Made by a program: the position numbers and the translations under genes
The notes under the pieces: generated by a model
What the model saw: the letters and a program-made list of their open reading frames with translations, nothing else
Database searches by the model: none
What the model was told of the DNA's origin: nothing
Source of the DNA: Uranotaenia lowii
Taxonomy: Eukaryota; Arthropoda; Insecta; Diptera; Culicidae
Reading direction: 5' to 3'
Length of the DNA: 64,000 bases
NCBI RefSeq assembly: GCF_029784155.1
Contig: NC_073693.1
Span: 156,178,848-156,242,847 of the forward strand
Shown: positions 11,650 through 22,901 of the stretch, piece after piece
Position numbering within the stretch: the first letter of the stretch is position 1
Layout of the letters: each line of letters begins with the position of its first letter

Positions 11650-12016
11650 TCTTGACGTACGTTTTATGTGACTTATTTTGCCCAATTCCTATGAGTGAGC
11701 TATATGCACTCATTAATGAGCTTGAAAGTTGCAAGAGTGATTTGTATGTACGTTGTAAGGGACTTATGTCACATAAAAGGCACAAAAGTGCTCAAAACGG
11801 GACTTGTTTTACCCAATTCTCATCAATGATATAAATGTACTCATTAATGAACTTGAAAGTTGCAAAAGAGATTTACATGGACGTTGTAAGGGACTTATGT
11901 CACATGAAGGGAACTTAAGTGCTCAAAACGGGACTAATTTTACCCAATTCACATGAGTGAATTCTATGAACTCATTAATGAACTTGAAAGATGCAAAAGT
12001 GATTTATATGTTCCTA
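11650..12016 (+). repeat. ~133-bp tandem repeat array (left part)
   Basis: Units carrying GTAAGGGACTTATGTCACAT, AAAGTGCTCAAAACGGGACT and ACTCATTAATGA recur with a period of about 133 bp, two and a half units. The array resumes at 13445 after a 1.4-kb insertion. Confidence 0.75.
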
Positions 12017-13444
12017 CACGCAGAAAAATTTATTTTAGGAATAATAAAATTTTGAAGGAAAATAATAAAAATTTTGGTTGGGAAAAAGCACAAATATAAA
12101 TTCGATTACTTTGATAAGAAAGTGTAGTTGAAATTCAAGCATCTGTTTTTATATAATTCATATAGACCCTTTTTGAAAATGAAACGTTTATCTCGTCAAA
12201 ACAACAAAATTTTTGTGAAAAAAAATTCATCAAAGTTGGTTAAAATTTAAGAATTTGGATTGGTTCAAAAAAACAAAATGTTTTTTAATAGTAACAATTC
12301 AAATGAAAGATCAACTATTTCTAAGTTTAATCCTATTTAATTTTTAATGGCTTTGTTTTTCGTCACTTAATAAAACACATCATTAATTAAATTGTAGGTA
12401 TTTATTCGTATATCATTTATTATACTCACTGCCTTCGATTTTTTTTTTGTCTCACCAGACAGCTCTTCCGGCAGCAACAACTAACCGAAAACGCAACCAG
12501 CGGTCGAAGCGCCATCGCCTGTAAGGATTAGGTATCAGCTCCGTCGGCCCGGATGTTAAATTTCTGTTTCTTCCTATGGCCGGATGAGTGCGAATTTAGT
12601 TCTGACCCCTGCCATCTGAAATATTCCTGAGCGCAGGAGGAAAAAAAATTGATATTAGTTTAAGGATATTGGACTTATGCCGACTTCTGAGTCGCTCAAC
12701 TCACTTTATAGCCCTGGCCGGTGGACGTGGGCCAGTCCACGGCGCGGAAGAACGATGATCGGATGGGATTCGACGACTATTTTTTCTGCTTCGGTGACGT
12801 TGTCATTGTGCAGCTTCTTTGTGCGGAAAAGGAACTGAATCGTCTTCCAGTATTCCTATTCGGCATGTATTTTGTGCTAGGGCAACTCATCTTTTTTTCA
12901 GCCGGTGCACCGATCATGGTCTGAGCTAATCCCTGATGATCAAAGCGGCATCCTGCGAAGAAAAAAAAACAATGTTTAGTAAATTTAAAGAATTCTTTTA
13001 AAAGCTCATTTGTGCTTTATGGAGAATATTTAAGCTTACCTAGCTGGGGAATATTAGCTGATCTTTTGTCCATTCCGTATATGGTATTCCGGCTAAAGAA
13101 ATTAGGGACAGAAAGAATGCGCTCTCGATAATTTTGAGGATTTTTTTTTTCTTTTTTTGCCAATCGAGACTATGACGTACACGTTTGGCTAATAAAACTC
13201 ATTCTTCGATTCAAAATAATCCATGTTATTCCTTTTTCAAAACAAAATTATTTTTTTATTAAAATAATGCCCCCTCGGCCATACACGATGGCATGGTTTC
13301 GACTATTTTGTAAAAATAAAAATAACATAGATTTTGTTATGGTTCAAATTTTCTACCAAAACTACCCATTAAATGTACATTAATACGAAAAAATAAAACA
13401 ACAAAACGTTTTGTTGAGTCTATCCCCCATTCTTTTTCTGCGTG
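12017..13444. mobile_element. 1.43-kb TIR element inserted at TA in the tandem array
   Basis: The left end reads CACGCAGAAAAA and the right end is its complement, ending TTTTTCTGCGTG. TA lies on each side (12015-12016, 13445-13446). The flanking sequence is one tandem unit that is continuous once the element is removed, which fixes the boundaries. The outer parts are AT-rich. The centre (about 12460-12960) is much GC-richer and looks like captured or unrelated cargo. No transposase is present. Confidence 0.8.
12460..12960. other. GC-rich cargo inside the TIR element
   Basis: This block contrasts with the AT-rich arms around it. On the minus strand, a 3'-splice-like TATTTCAG/ATGGCAGG near 12608 and a donor-like CTG/GTGAGAC near 12465 bracket about 140 bases. 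A minus-strand frame near 12790-12915 reads MIGAPAEKKMSCPSTKYMPN. The plus strand has an overlapping 67-codon frame. The protein is not recognised; capture of a host gene fragment is possible but unproven. Confidence 0.35.
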
Positions 13445-13515
13445 TACTTTGTAAGGGATTTAAGTCACATAAAGGGCACAAAAGTGCTCAAAACGGGTTT
13501 ACTAAGTCACAAAAA
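13445..13515 (+). repeat. ~133-bp tandem repeat array (right remnant)
   Basis: It continues the unit broken at 12016, with GTAAGGGATTTAAGTCACAT and AAAGTGCTCAAAACGGG. Confidence 0.7.
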
Positions 13516-13589
13516 GGCATTGAGGTGCTATCAATATCACATCATTACCTCGAATTTTAGTTACATTTGGAACAACATCTTGGCATGTT

Positions 13590-13662
13590 CTTGTGGTAGT
13601 GTGTTCGATTCTCACTATAAAGGTCGGGGTTCGATCCCCAAACCGGGAGAATGTTTTTTTTT
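13590..13662 (+). ncRNA. tRNA-like pol III unit (SINE-like or tRNA relic)
   Basis: An A-box-like TGGTAGTGTG lies near 13594 and a good B box, GGTTCGATCC, at 13628-13637. They are about 34 bases apart, and a run of T follows from 13651 that could end pol III transcription. A full tRNA cloverleaf cannot be drawn: the T stem pairs only partly and no acceptor partner is visible. A decayed tRNA-derived SINE head is the likeliest reading. Confidence 0.35.
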
Positions 13663-15256
13663 TCAATAAGTAATTTGGTACTTGAGTGACAATTCTGATG
13701 TGAGGTATATGTAGGAAAGAAGCAATTGAGGAATTTGTCGAATTTGGAATCCAGCGCGTGGCATCATGGCGGTTCCATGTTCTGAACATAGTTAATAATC
13801 AAAAGAAGGTGATACGGACCGATGCCGAAAGGTGCAATTGAGATAGAGATAGAACTTTTTGCTCATTTTACGATTTTTTCGAAGTTGAATGTGTAAGCTG
13901 AATAGAAGTTTATTAAGACTTGTTCTGGAACTTGAAAATATTAATAAAAACTTAAATTTTGAGCTGCATAGAACGTATTTCATATCATTGATAGGGCTGA
14001 GTAAGCCTTTTTGTACTAATTTTATGGGACTTTTGATTGCTTGAGTGGTGGAAGAACCACCTGTTTGAAAATGAAATTGAAATGAAATGAATTCAAAACA
14101 TACGCTTTCCTTTCAATTGGAAACAGTAAAAACTGCTGAACCAATCTAAACAAAACTTTCACGGGTTTACTTTTCTTGATGTTACCGATACAAGAAAACT
14201 ACGAATGAGCCCAGCTGAGTTGAGTACTCTCTTTTAACAGTGTCAACAGTGTCAAATACGAGGGACTAGGTAAAAAGAGATGATCCGCCAAAGATCACAC
14301 AAGTTGTTGAAATTGTGGAAAATTGTGGCAATTTGTGCAGGAAAATGGGTAATCTTGAATTAAAAAGAGAGAAACCAGTGCACAGAGAGAGAGAGGCAAT
14401 TTGCTAATTGTTGCAGTTTGTTGCAAATTGTGTAGTAATTGTAGGATTTTGATAATTAACATTGCTAATGCAAATAATTCTCTCTCTTTTGCAATCCCCC
14501 GGTAAACTACCCGAGCGTCAACGAACTGACGGAGCTAAATCCATGGGTATTATTTTATAGATGAAAAGAGATGAAAAATAAAAAAAAATATTTATCTTCT
14601 ACTTTTTCTTCTACCAAGATCTGATCACAAAAAACGGATTCTTGTGACTTCAAAAATAATTATAATTTAAGGCAATTTCCCGAAACTGCTAGTTCGAGTA
14701 TACGATTTATGTTGGATTTCTTGAATAGCCTAGGAGTTTTCGACAACATTCGCGAAAATTATCGCTCAATAGAAAATGCCCTGGATTTCAATGTTTCGTC
14801 GTTTTACACCGCGGTTTAGGGAATATTACCAAAAATTATCCATTGCAAGATTCGGAACTCTAGGGAAAATCGACGGACAAAATCAAAAAGCGCCACCATC
14901 AAATGCTGCGGCAGAAATGCAACTATTTAGTGAAACATGCTGAGGAAAAAAAAACCAATTTATATTACACGGTCGGAAATAACTTTCAGTTTGAGGGTTC
15001 ATTTGCACGACAAACACACTGAGGTCTTTCTCTACGTGGTCTTGGCTCTCCAGAATTAGCACAGTTTTTCGGTATCAGAGTCTTCAATCGCTATTCAAAG
15101 CCTTTTTTTTCCTTCAGAGACCACTTGGACAGATAAATGAAATTTTAGACCCCCTCCTCCCATCCGTGGACAAGCGTGGAAATTTGGCAAATCCCAACCC
15201 CCGTCCTCGGATAAGCACGTGGACAGATTTTAATTTTTTTCAATCTAATTTGAGAG
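13663..15256. other. Unique DNA, nothing firmly supported
   Basis: It contains short purine runs (AGAGAGAGAG near 14382) and repeated AATTGTGG/GCAATTTG motifs at 14310-14440. The 14670-14970 stretch has a fragmentary plus-strand frame that I could not place. Confidence 0.4.
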
Positions 15257-15477
15257 TAAGGCCAATGACATAGTGAGAGCGATGCGATGCGAATTGCGAA
15301 TGCGAATGCGAACGCGGCCAATGTGAACTCGAGCGGCGGAAGAAATTGACATCTGCTTCGTCGCGTTGAGTATGTCAGGTTTAAGCAATTCGCATACATT
15401 TTTTTCAAATGTGGTTCGCCGCATTCAATCGCATTCGCCGGTTCGCATCGCATCGCACTCACTATGTCATCGCCCTA
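15257..15477. mobile_element. ~220-bp MITE with GCGATGCGATGCGAA inverted ends
   Basis: The left end carries CAATGACATAGTGAGAGCGA and the reverse-complemented right end CGATGACATAGTGAGTGCGA. Both continue into GATGCGATGCGAA. The arms span about 55 bases each. It is non-coding and GC-rich. Target duplication is ambiguous (TA-like). Confidence 0.75.
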
Positions 15478-15884
15478 AGAAAACATTACTTTTTGCTTTT
15501 TGTTATTGAAATGGCTGATTTGGAGAAAAACGAATTAGCACTTCCTGATATTAAATCATTTTAAAAGTTTTAAATTTCTAAATTATCATATTTATCATAT
15601 GCTTTCAAGTGGCTGCTAGTTGTTCACACTTAAACTGGAAAGCTTTGCAAATTTATGATTTTGATTTAAAGATCTTAGTAAAACTAGATAAAATTTATCA
15701 GCATTTGAATGAATTAAAAAATTAAATTAAAACCTTGGGAAAAAATCTGTACACTCAGGCAAATTCTTATTATAATTTTCATAAGATGCGTCTTATGAAC
15801 CGCTTTTTAGAGTGTAATATTGTGTTTCATAAGAGTCTTATGAAATTCCTTCAGTTTTTATATGAACATCTTATGAAAAATAGA

Positions 15885-17300
15885 AGAAAGGGCATTGTGA
15901 GTGCCCGTTTATTTCCGAAGTTTTGGAAAATATCGCATGTTATACCGATACACAAGAACGGTTCCAGGCTCACCGTAGAAAACAATCGTGGTGTTGCAAT
16001 TCTCTCTGCAATACCCAAACTTTTTGAGAGTATTGTATTTGATAAGATTTACCCGTGGATTGAAACGCCCAAGAGCAAACATCGAACACAGTTGTACCGG
16101 ATAAGTTTTTCAATAACGATCCGCCAACTGCACCGTTGATAAAGTCGCGAATGCCATGAAGATGGTAAAACGACTATAATCGAAAAAAAAAAAAAAAAAA
16201 AAAGTGGATTGAAACGAAGACTTCGGACGTCCAACATGGTTTTCTCAAGAAACGCTCAACCGTAAAGAACCTACCAGAGTTTGTATCGAGAACCTCACAG
16301 TGGAAGATGTCGGTATTATGCAAAAATGGAATAACCGGATCCTGTCTCCAATGGATTCGTTCGTACCTGATCGAAAGAACGCAATAGGTACATCAAACTG
16401 GTGAACGTGAGAGCTAGTACTATCTCGGTCAACAGTGGTGATCCACAAGGGAGTCACTTGGGACCCCTTCTTTTCATCGCTGTCATGAACGAATTTCCTG
16501 CAGTGCTGTCTGATTTGTTCGCGCTGGTTTATGCCGATGATTTAAAAATGGTTTTTCCTATTCGTCACCCGAAGGATTGCGTGACTCTGCAAAACGCCTT
16601 GCACAGGTTCACAGAGTGTTGCAGTATAAAAGGCCCAAAGATCAATTCCTCGAAGTGCAACGTGATAAGATTTTCTCCGAAATTAAGCAATATTGCTTAT
16701 GAATACCGCTTAGAAAATGATTTCATCATTTCTCGGCAAAGCTCAGTGAAAGACTCAGGAGTGGAGTTGAACGCGGAGTTAATTTTTTCAAAACACATCG
16801 AAAAAGTTGCAGCAAATTTCTATGTTCGAATTGGTTAGTAGAATCTGTCACGAGCTGGATAATCCCTACACGATTGTCTCTATCTACCCTCAATTAGTAA
16901 GGACTGTCATTGAATATGCCGGCATTGTGTGGCGACCGTACTACAACTTACACAACAACAGACCAGAGAGAGTTCAGAAGAAGTTCTTGAAATACGCTTT
17001 GAGAAACCTTGGGTAGCAAGCAGAAATGCCGAAGGTCGCAGCAGTTTACGAAGCGTAAAGCCATTTCAACTAGCTACTCGCATACAGAATTATGCCAGAA
17101 ACGAACCAATGTAACGAATGATGGCTTTTTACAACGCAAACGTCGATATTATTCAACTAAGCAGGACCACAGAACAAATCAAAAGTATAATTTTGCAGTG
17201 CTCTTTTACAAATTATCAATTACTGTAGTTATCTAGTGTCATTTATATTATAAAACAAGATAAAGGGCTGCAGTCTGAGATCTAATAAAAAAAAACAAAA
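15885..17300 (+). pseudogene. Non-LTR retrotransposon reverse transcriptase (5'-truncated, broken)
   Basis: In order on the plus strand: the RT fingers block FPKFWKISHVIPIHKNGSR (about 15912), then ENNRGVAILSAIPKLFESI, the palm strand GDPQGSHLGPLLF (about 16437), the catalytic box YADD (16530-16541), GPKINSSKC (about 16635), and a thumb-like tail with RPERVQKKFLKYALRNLG ending near 17016. This is the LINE-type polymerase that copies RNA at a nicked target. The palm motifs fit a Jockey/CR1-like group, but the clade is not certain. The endonuclease domain is missing. The frame is broken by a nested insertion (16068-16203) and by indels near 16386, 16838 and 17000. The A-rich tail at 17285-17307 marks the 3' end. 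Confidence 0.8.
16068..16203 (+). mobile_element. 136-bp poly-A insertion nested in the LINE, with 13-bp TSD
   Basis: GTGGATTGAAACG occurs at 16055-16067 and again at 16204-16216, bracketing 136 bases that end in 21 A's. Removing insert and one repeat restores a continuous LINE frame (…YPWIET/KTSDVQHGF…). The insert has the marks of LINE-mediated retrotransposition: poly-A tail, target duplication and presumably 5' truncation. One frame ends NNDPPTAPLIKSRMP and a stop 25 bases before the tail, so it may be the 3' end of a cellular mRNA. I do not recognise the source. Confidence 0.8.
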
Positions 17301-17307
17301 CAAAACA

Positions 17308-18250
17308 ACCGTAAACTGGGGGAACTTTGATCACCGGGGTAACTTTGATCAATATGAAATTTTTGCAGATAATCATCGTTGACTAAGTCTGAAGATAAAA
17401 TATCTGAAAACTTTATTCTACGTTTGAAAGCCTATAAATTAGGTTTCAAATAGGCTGAAATGGTTTCTAGTTGGAGATTTTTTTTATATTACTTAAAATG
17501 TAGTTTTAAATTTTAAAATATCTGTTTTTTAAAGACTTTCAAAAACACTTCTCCTGATAAAATTTAAGCATTCAGAAGCAAATGTGTATTTTTTAAATGA
17601 ATGTTTATCTCTTTTCCTTTGTATAGTTATAATTTTAGAGTAATTTTAAGGGTAATTATATGGTTATTTTTGGATATTTAAATGAAAAAACGGAATGAGA
17701 AAGCCTGTATAGCACAAATGGCTAAAAATCCTTTCAAATGGCTAAGTTTCAATAAATAAAGAACATAGGAACAGTGGGTGGACCTAGAAAAATGCATGAA
17801 GGTAAAATTTCATTCGTTTTTTAGGCCAAAAGTTATCGGAATATGTTTATAATTTTTGCAACTAAATGTATGCAGGTCCTTCTTTTGAATATATTTGTTT
17901 ATGAAAAAAAAAAAACGTTGAAAAATTCATTTGAGTCCAAACAAAAAATTACTGTTATTGATATTTTAAGCCTTCTCTGCAAATTGGCATCAAAACAATA
18001 ATTTTGAAGATGTTGGCATACGTTAAAACTATAATGATCAAAGTTACCCCGAAACATGAAATCTGGTTTTGTAACAAACATTTTGTTATAGCCACTATTT
18101 TCGTTTGGTTATTCTGCTATCAATGATCATGCTTTAAAGTTCCTACCTCAGTAAGTATTTTAAAACTTTTTAGTGTTACAAAAAAGCAACCCTTTCCAAA
18201 ATATTCGAAATTGAATTAAAAAAGTGGTCAATTTTTCCCCAGTTAACGGT
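17308..18250. mobile_element. 943-bp TIR element, copy 1 (ACCGTAAACTGGGG ends)
   Basis: It starts ACCGTAAACTGGGGGAACTT and ends with the eroded complement (CCCCAGTTAACGGT). It aligns along its whole length with 57963-58905, which is the same length. Shared interior landmarks are GGGGTAACTTTGATCA near the start and CCTCAGTAAGT near the end. It abuts the LINE A-tail. No coding capacity and no clear target duplication. Confidence 0.85.
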
Positions 18251-19300
18251 TCCTTCAAAATCATAAATATTTTTCATTTTCCCTTTAGAATACTGTATTT
18301 TCTAGAGAAATTCAATTTATTGATCAATTATACTTGTATTAATCCGTTATGCATCATACAATACAAATCTATTCACGGAAAGTCTTTAGAAACTAAACTT
18401 AGTTAGCTGAAATTGTGACATAAAACAAACAAAATAATTTTTTTTTGTTTATCGAGGTTCCACAAAATATGAGAAAGTGTTTTTAACTTTTTTTTTATCC
18501 ATTGTCACTTTTTGATACTTCAAGCCCAAAGAAGCCTATTTTATACTCATTTTGGAACTTTTATACTGAACGGATGCGATTGAAATGTCACAAAAAAAGC
18601 TATTTGAGGAAATCAATACTGATGTTATGAAATCGCTTGGTACATCTTTGTACCTGAAAATAATCACATTTTCGTAGGTGATGGAGAGAATTAGAGAAAC
18701 ATGAGCTATCAAAGAACGACAGAACATAAGCCGTAAATATCATGATTTTTTCGAAAAAGATACAATGGCTCACCGGCAGGACTTGAACCTGCAATCTCCG
18801 CGGAGGAACTTTCTGGAACTCCATAGAAGGCTATTTGAGACCGAATTTGTAATAACGGTATTTATACTTGCAAACTACTAAGACTTTTTTATGATTTTGG
18901 AATTTTTCGATATAAGTGAAATAGTGGAATAATGAAGACGCTTATTAAACGATACAAAGTAGCTTAAATATGTGAATGACATCGCTGTATCGTTTTCAGA
19001 CTATAAAGAAATATTCCTATCTTATTAGAAACTAAAAAAGTATAATCTAACGTTTTGAAGCGCAAATGTTCTACGTTTCCAAACAGCGTTACCACAGCAT
19101 GATATGGGCGTATTCGTTCGCCTATTACTTTTTTTTCATATTTACTTTAAGATAATTTTCAATAATTTCTGACACTTGAAATGAAATTGTTCCGAACTGA
19201 TCTCAGTACGGCTCCCTTCTTCAAGTATCTACGTTTGATATCGGCAACTCGTAGTACACATAAAAACAAATCTACTGCACATATGTTGCAGCATAATCAT
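18251..19300. other. AT-rich DNA, little supported
   Basis: Apart from the tRNA-like arm at 18760-18810, I see no feature on either strand. Confidence 0.4.
18760..18810 (-). ncRNA. tRNA-like T arm (pol III B box) relic
   Basis: On the minus strand, GCAGG-TTCAAGT-CCTGC (18776-18792) forms a perfect five-pair T arm with a seven-base loop, and it matches the B-box consensus GGTTCRANNCC. It is followed by CGGTGAGCCA. The 5' half of a tRNA is not recognisable upstream, so this is a tRNA fragment or a SINE head, not an intact tRNA. Confidence 0.35.
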
Positions 19301-20340
19301 TAAAAGCTCCGGCTTATTCGCACTCCGGCCGGCCCAGGAAGTAGATCATATGCCGGCTATTATCGCAAAAACCCGACAGGCACTCCGACTGCCCTTCGTC
19401 CGGCATCCAAATAAACAAACAATCAAACAAACTCACATCCGGCTGCCGGCTGCAACAGTTGGCATAATCCATAATAAACTTTAATTTTTCAAAACATATC
19501 CCTTCCAACAGGCACGACGGCAACAATGTAATTAACTTTATACGACTATGGCTGAATTTTTAATTCCCCAAAGCCCTACGTCCGGTTTCCTCGCAAAGCC
19601 TAGCCAGCCGATTTCCCAACGTTTCCTTTTACCTTTCCTCCGGTCTCGGTCTAAAATTGCAGCCCTTTGGTGGACACTATCGAATGTATATCTCGTGTAG
19701 TTTCATATCTGAGCTCTTCGCCGGACTCCGCCTCACTTTCTCTGGCCTCTGGCAGGCAGCAACAATCTGCAGAATAAAATGTTCCCAACAACAACGTCGA
19801 AGTTCTGTCTACTGATGATATCCTGCTTTCTGGTCGTCGTCGTCGTTGTTGTTTGCTTTGCACATTCGGTTCTGTGTTCCCTTGCTCTGTTCATTCTCAT
19901 TCGAATCCGACGAGATGGTTTGGATGTTTGGGGGTTTGGGGTTGTTATTGTTGCTTCTGTTGATTCCAGCATTCCACCAACACCCACGTCACCCCACCTC
20001 GGAAAAACAAACGCGGGGAGGTGCCATTATGTGTCTGATGTAGTCAGAGAGAGTGAATGGGGCCCGGCTTTTGGGATGATGACTCTGTATCTCGGTTTTG
20101 ATCCAAGTCAAGTAGTAGTCTATATAGTCTGGTCGACGAATGTAGGCAATGAATGTCCCTTCCCTCTTGGCAGTCCTTGAAACCTACCTCTACGGCTGTT
20201 TTTATTGGCGATTGCAGCACGGAATACACCACGGCTTGGTCCAATTCAGGCAGCACTCGAGGCTTAGTTCTGTTGATCGACTTTTGCAGTCTGTCTTCGT
20301 TCATTTACATTCAAGTATCGGGCGCATATATGAAAAACTT
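19300..20340. other. GC-richer unique island, possible UTR or regulatory DNA
   Basis: A kilobase with CCGGC and CAGCAGC motifs and short CAA/GTC runs. Overlapping frames of 60-133 codons occur on both strands, one dominated by valine codons from a GTC/GTT run, so none is convincing. On the minus strand a donor-like CCGGAT/GTGAGT lies near 19421 and a TATAAAG about 120 bases upstream (near 19538). An untranslated first exon of a minus-strand gene is possible. Confidence 0.35.
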
Positions 20341-20756
20341 ATTAAATTTTTTTGAGTAATTTCAAGCTGGGTACTTCTTTCGTGATCAACTTGAAAAAAG
20401 CAATGAACTTTTATTTTTAACGAATGTATCGTGAAAAACTGTTTTTTTTTTGTACCAGGCTTTATATGTAAAATTGTATATGTATATGTAAAACGGATAT
20501 CATTTTGCTTTTCGACAAATTTTCAGAAAATATAAAAACTAAGAAGCTTAACAATTTTTGTAGAGCTTCGATTTATATTTTTAATAAGAAGTAATGAATC
20601 CAAAAATTGTTCACAATTTTTTCTGAATATCATAATATGAGTGTAGTTATGTATATAGATGAGGTTGTAAATACCGTATTAAAAAATAGTTTTACTAAAA
20701 TTCCTCGAATATTTTTGCTAAGATATAAAAATAACATGAATAACTCAAATAATTTA

Positions 20757-22040
20757 CCCTTTACAGTCCCTGGAGTGTCAATGTGACACTTCTGACTAAA
20801 ACCAATATATCTCTCGTGTTTCTCAACCGATTTTTACCAAACTTATAGTTTTGGAAACCTCGTACTGTAACTTAAAGCTTAGTTCTTTTAGAAATGGGAC
20901 AGTTACGAATGCTTGTATCTCAAAAACCTTTCATTTGATCTTAATACTTATTATGAAGGAAATGAAGGTGATCTTATGACAATTCATAAAAAAATTTGGA
21001 GAAAATTATTTTTTGTTTTTTTGTAAGAATAAATTTTACTTTATTCTTGATACCTCCCATCAGCCAGCGCACACTCTTTTCAGTCATTATATTGATAAGT
21101 TTTTTAAACTTATACTTCGTCTAATCTGTATTTTAGGTCGCTACATCCTCCTTCTTCAATTTCTGATACTTTTCGGATCAAGACTTCTCTTTTCAAAGAA
21201 ACTGATGGCAATTTGTGGATACAGCTGTTTCGAAATTAACAAATTTGATTATTTTTGAGCCACTTTTTGAGCGTTTTTAATGGAGTTTCTGCTGGCAAAA
21301 TCTGGCAATAACGCAGTAAAACCATCATGAGATTGAACTTAAAGTATAATAGGTTATTAAAGATCGTAGATTGCGCCGGGTACATAAAAGATTACTTTTT
21401 TTAGACAATTAAAACAGCGAAAACCATAGTTTTCGTTTTAAAAATTGTTGTTTTTTTTCCACAGGAGCAGAATTTTGGCAAATCATTATATTGTATACAA
21501 AATCACCAGCAAATACATTCTTTAATATACTCGGGACCTTGCCACGAGCAGACATGGTGTTGGATTCAAACGCTGGAATTTGTTTAGAATAGGGTATTTC
21601 ATAAGTTTATTCGTTCATCAGAAATCATCTGTCCCATAGCCTCGAAACCGCCTATACAGCTTACGAGCTGTGGAACTAGCAAAAATTTGTTGTTTGAGTT
21701 TCTGTTTGAATGACTTATTACCAGGCAACACTTTCAGCTTATCGAAGGAATTTTTTTTTTAATTTATTTTTTAAATTTCAGCGATTTACCCTTAGTTTTT
21801 CGCTTTTTGAGAACTAAAAATGCTGGTATGAGACTTGAAATTATTTATTTTCTCCTTTTTCTTTTGCATCGTAAATATCTCAAAAATTCGTAATATTTAA
21901 ATTTAGAAGAAAAATAGGTCGGATAGTACTTTTTACAGGCAACAAAATGCTGTCAAAATTTTGAATTTCCGATTACTAGTAAACGAGCTATAAGCAAAAA
22001 AAGTGTCCCATTTCTAAAAGAACTAAGCTTTAGATATGTT
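20757..22040. repeat. Dispersed repeat, copy B, with terminal inverted segments
   Basis: Bases 21625-22036 match the repeat at 1-1240. Near the left end, 20876-20905 is the reverse complement of GTCCCATTTCTAAAAGAACT at 22007-22026, so the block has inverted flanks. The left edge carries GGAGTGTCAATGTGACAC, a palindrome also seen in the TTAA-type element at 27214 and at 59845. The exact ends are not settled. Confidence 0.5.
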
Positions 22041-22901
22041 TTTTCAGACATTATTCAAATATAACACTTAAGTTTTCTGTTATTCAAAGTTTAAAAAAAA
22101 TACAAAACGCTGAACCTACTTTACATTTTCTAGTTTTGATACCGACGAGTGAACGAAAACAGAAAAAAACGCATGTGGCTGCGTAAAGTTTCTACGGATT
22201 TTACACCATTTTTTTACATTTTTGTGGTCATGGTCTTAAAAATTAAAGAAAAATATATCATTATGTGCAACGTATAGCTTCTAACTTCAGCTTTCTTGGA
22301 TACAAAGTGATTTTTTAGCACTCCGTAGCTGATTTCCAGTCATGATCAAATGATACCAAAGTAACACAGATTGAGCTAACTAGAAGTTGGATGTTTATTA
22401 TGGTTTTATTTCGGCATTTTTTTGTGGAGCTCGTGACGGCTTAATCTTGGTCATGCAAAATGCATATACTCTTGAATCGACCATATGTTATCAGCACTCA
22501 GTGCCTGATAATTAAACTGCCATAAAACTTAGTGACAGTTCTCGATTAAAGTGTCAAAACAGGACACGCTCAGATTAGAAAGCACATATTTGAATTGGAA
22601 TTCCCATTTTTACACATTTTTGATAAGTTATGTGTCTTGGTTTTGAGTTAAAATGAAAAATGAATGTTCAAAAACCTTTGAAAACTTCAAATTACCGGAA
22701 GTGGAATGAAAATTTCTAGAATATGAGTATCGAGTGATACGGCCCAAATAGTAAGAAAAAAAATTTTTGTTTGACGCTATGATTGATCCAAGATGGCGGT
22801 TTTTATTTTCAAAGCTGTAAATTACTGAAAATATCAAGAAAGACAATATGGTTATTAGGTGAAAGTAATAAACGAGAAGTAGTGTAATTTAGTTGTCCTT
22901 G

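Noticed and set aside
12721..12924. 67-codon plus-strand frame as a membrane protein
   Set aside because: It overlaps an equally open minus-strand frame, no family is recognised, and it lies inside a non-autonomous TIR element.
13590..13662. Intact tRNA gene
   Set aside because: The B box is good, but the T stem has only about three pairs and no acceptor stem partner is present.
18166..18172. GTAAGT splice donor in the 943-bp element
   Set aside because: The same motif occurs at the same place in copy 2 and there is no coding frame before it; it is part of the repeat.
18760..18810. Intact tRNA gene on the minus strand
   Set aside because: Only the T arm is convincing; the D arm, anticodon arm and 5' acceptor strand are not found.
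19779..20180. 133-codon plus-strand frame as a membrane protein
   Set aside because: Its hydrophobic run comes from a GTC/GTT microsatellite, overlapping frames exist on the other strand, and no homology is recognised.
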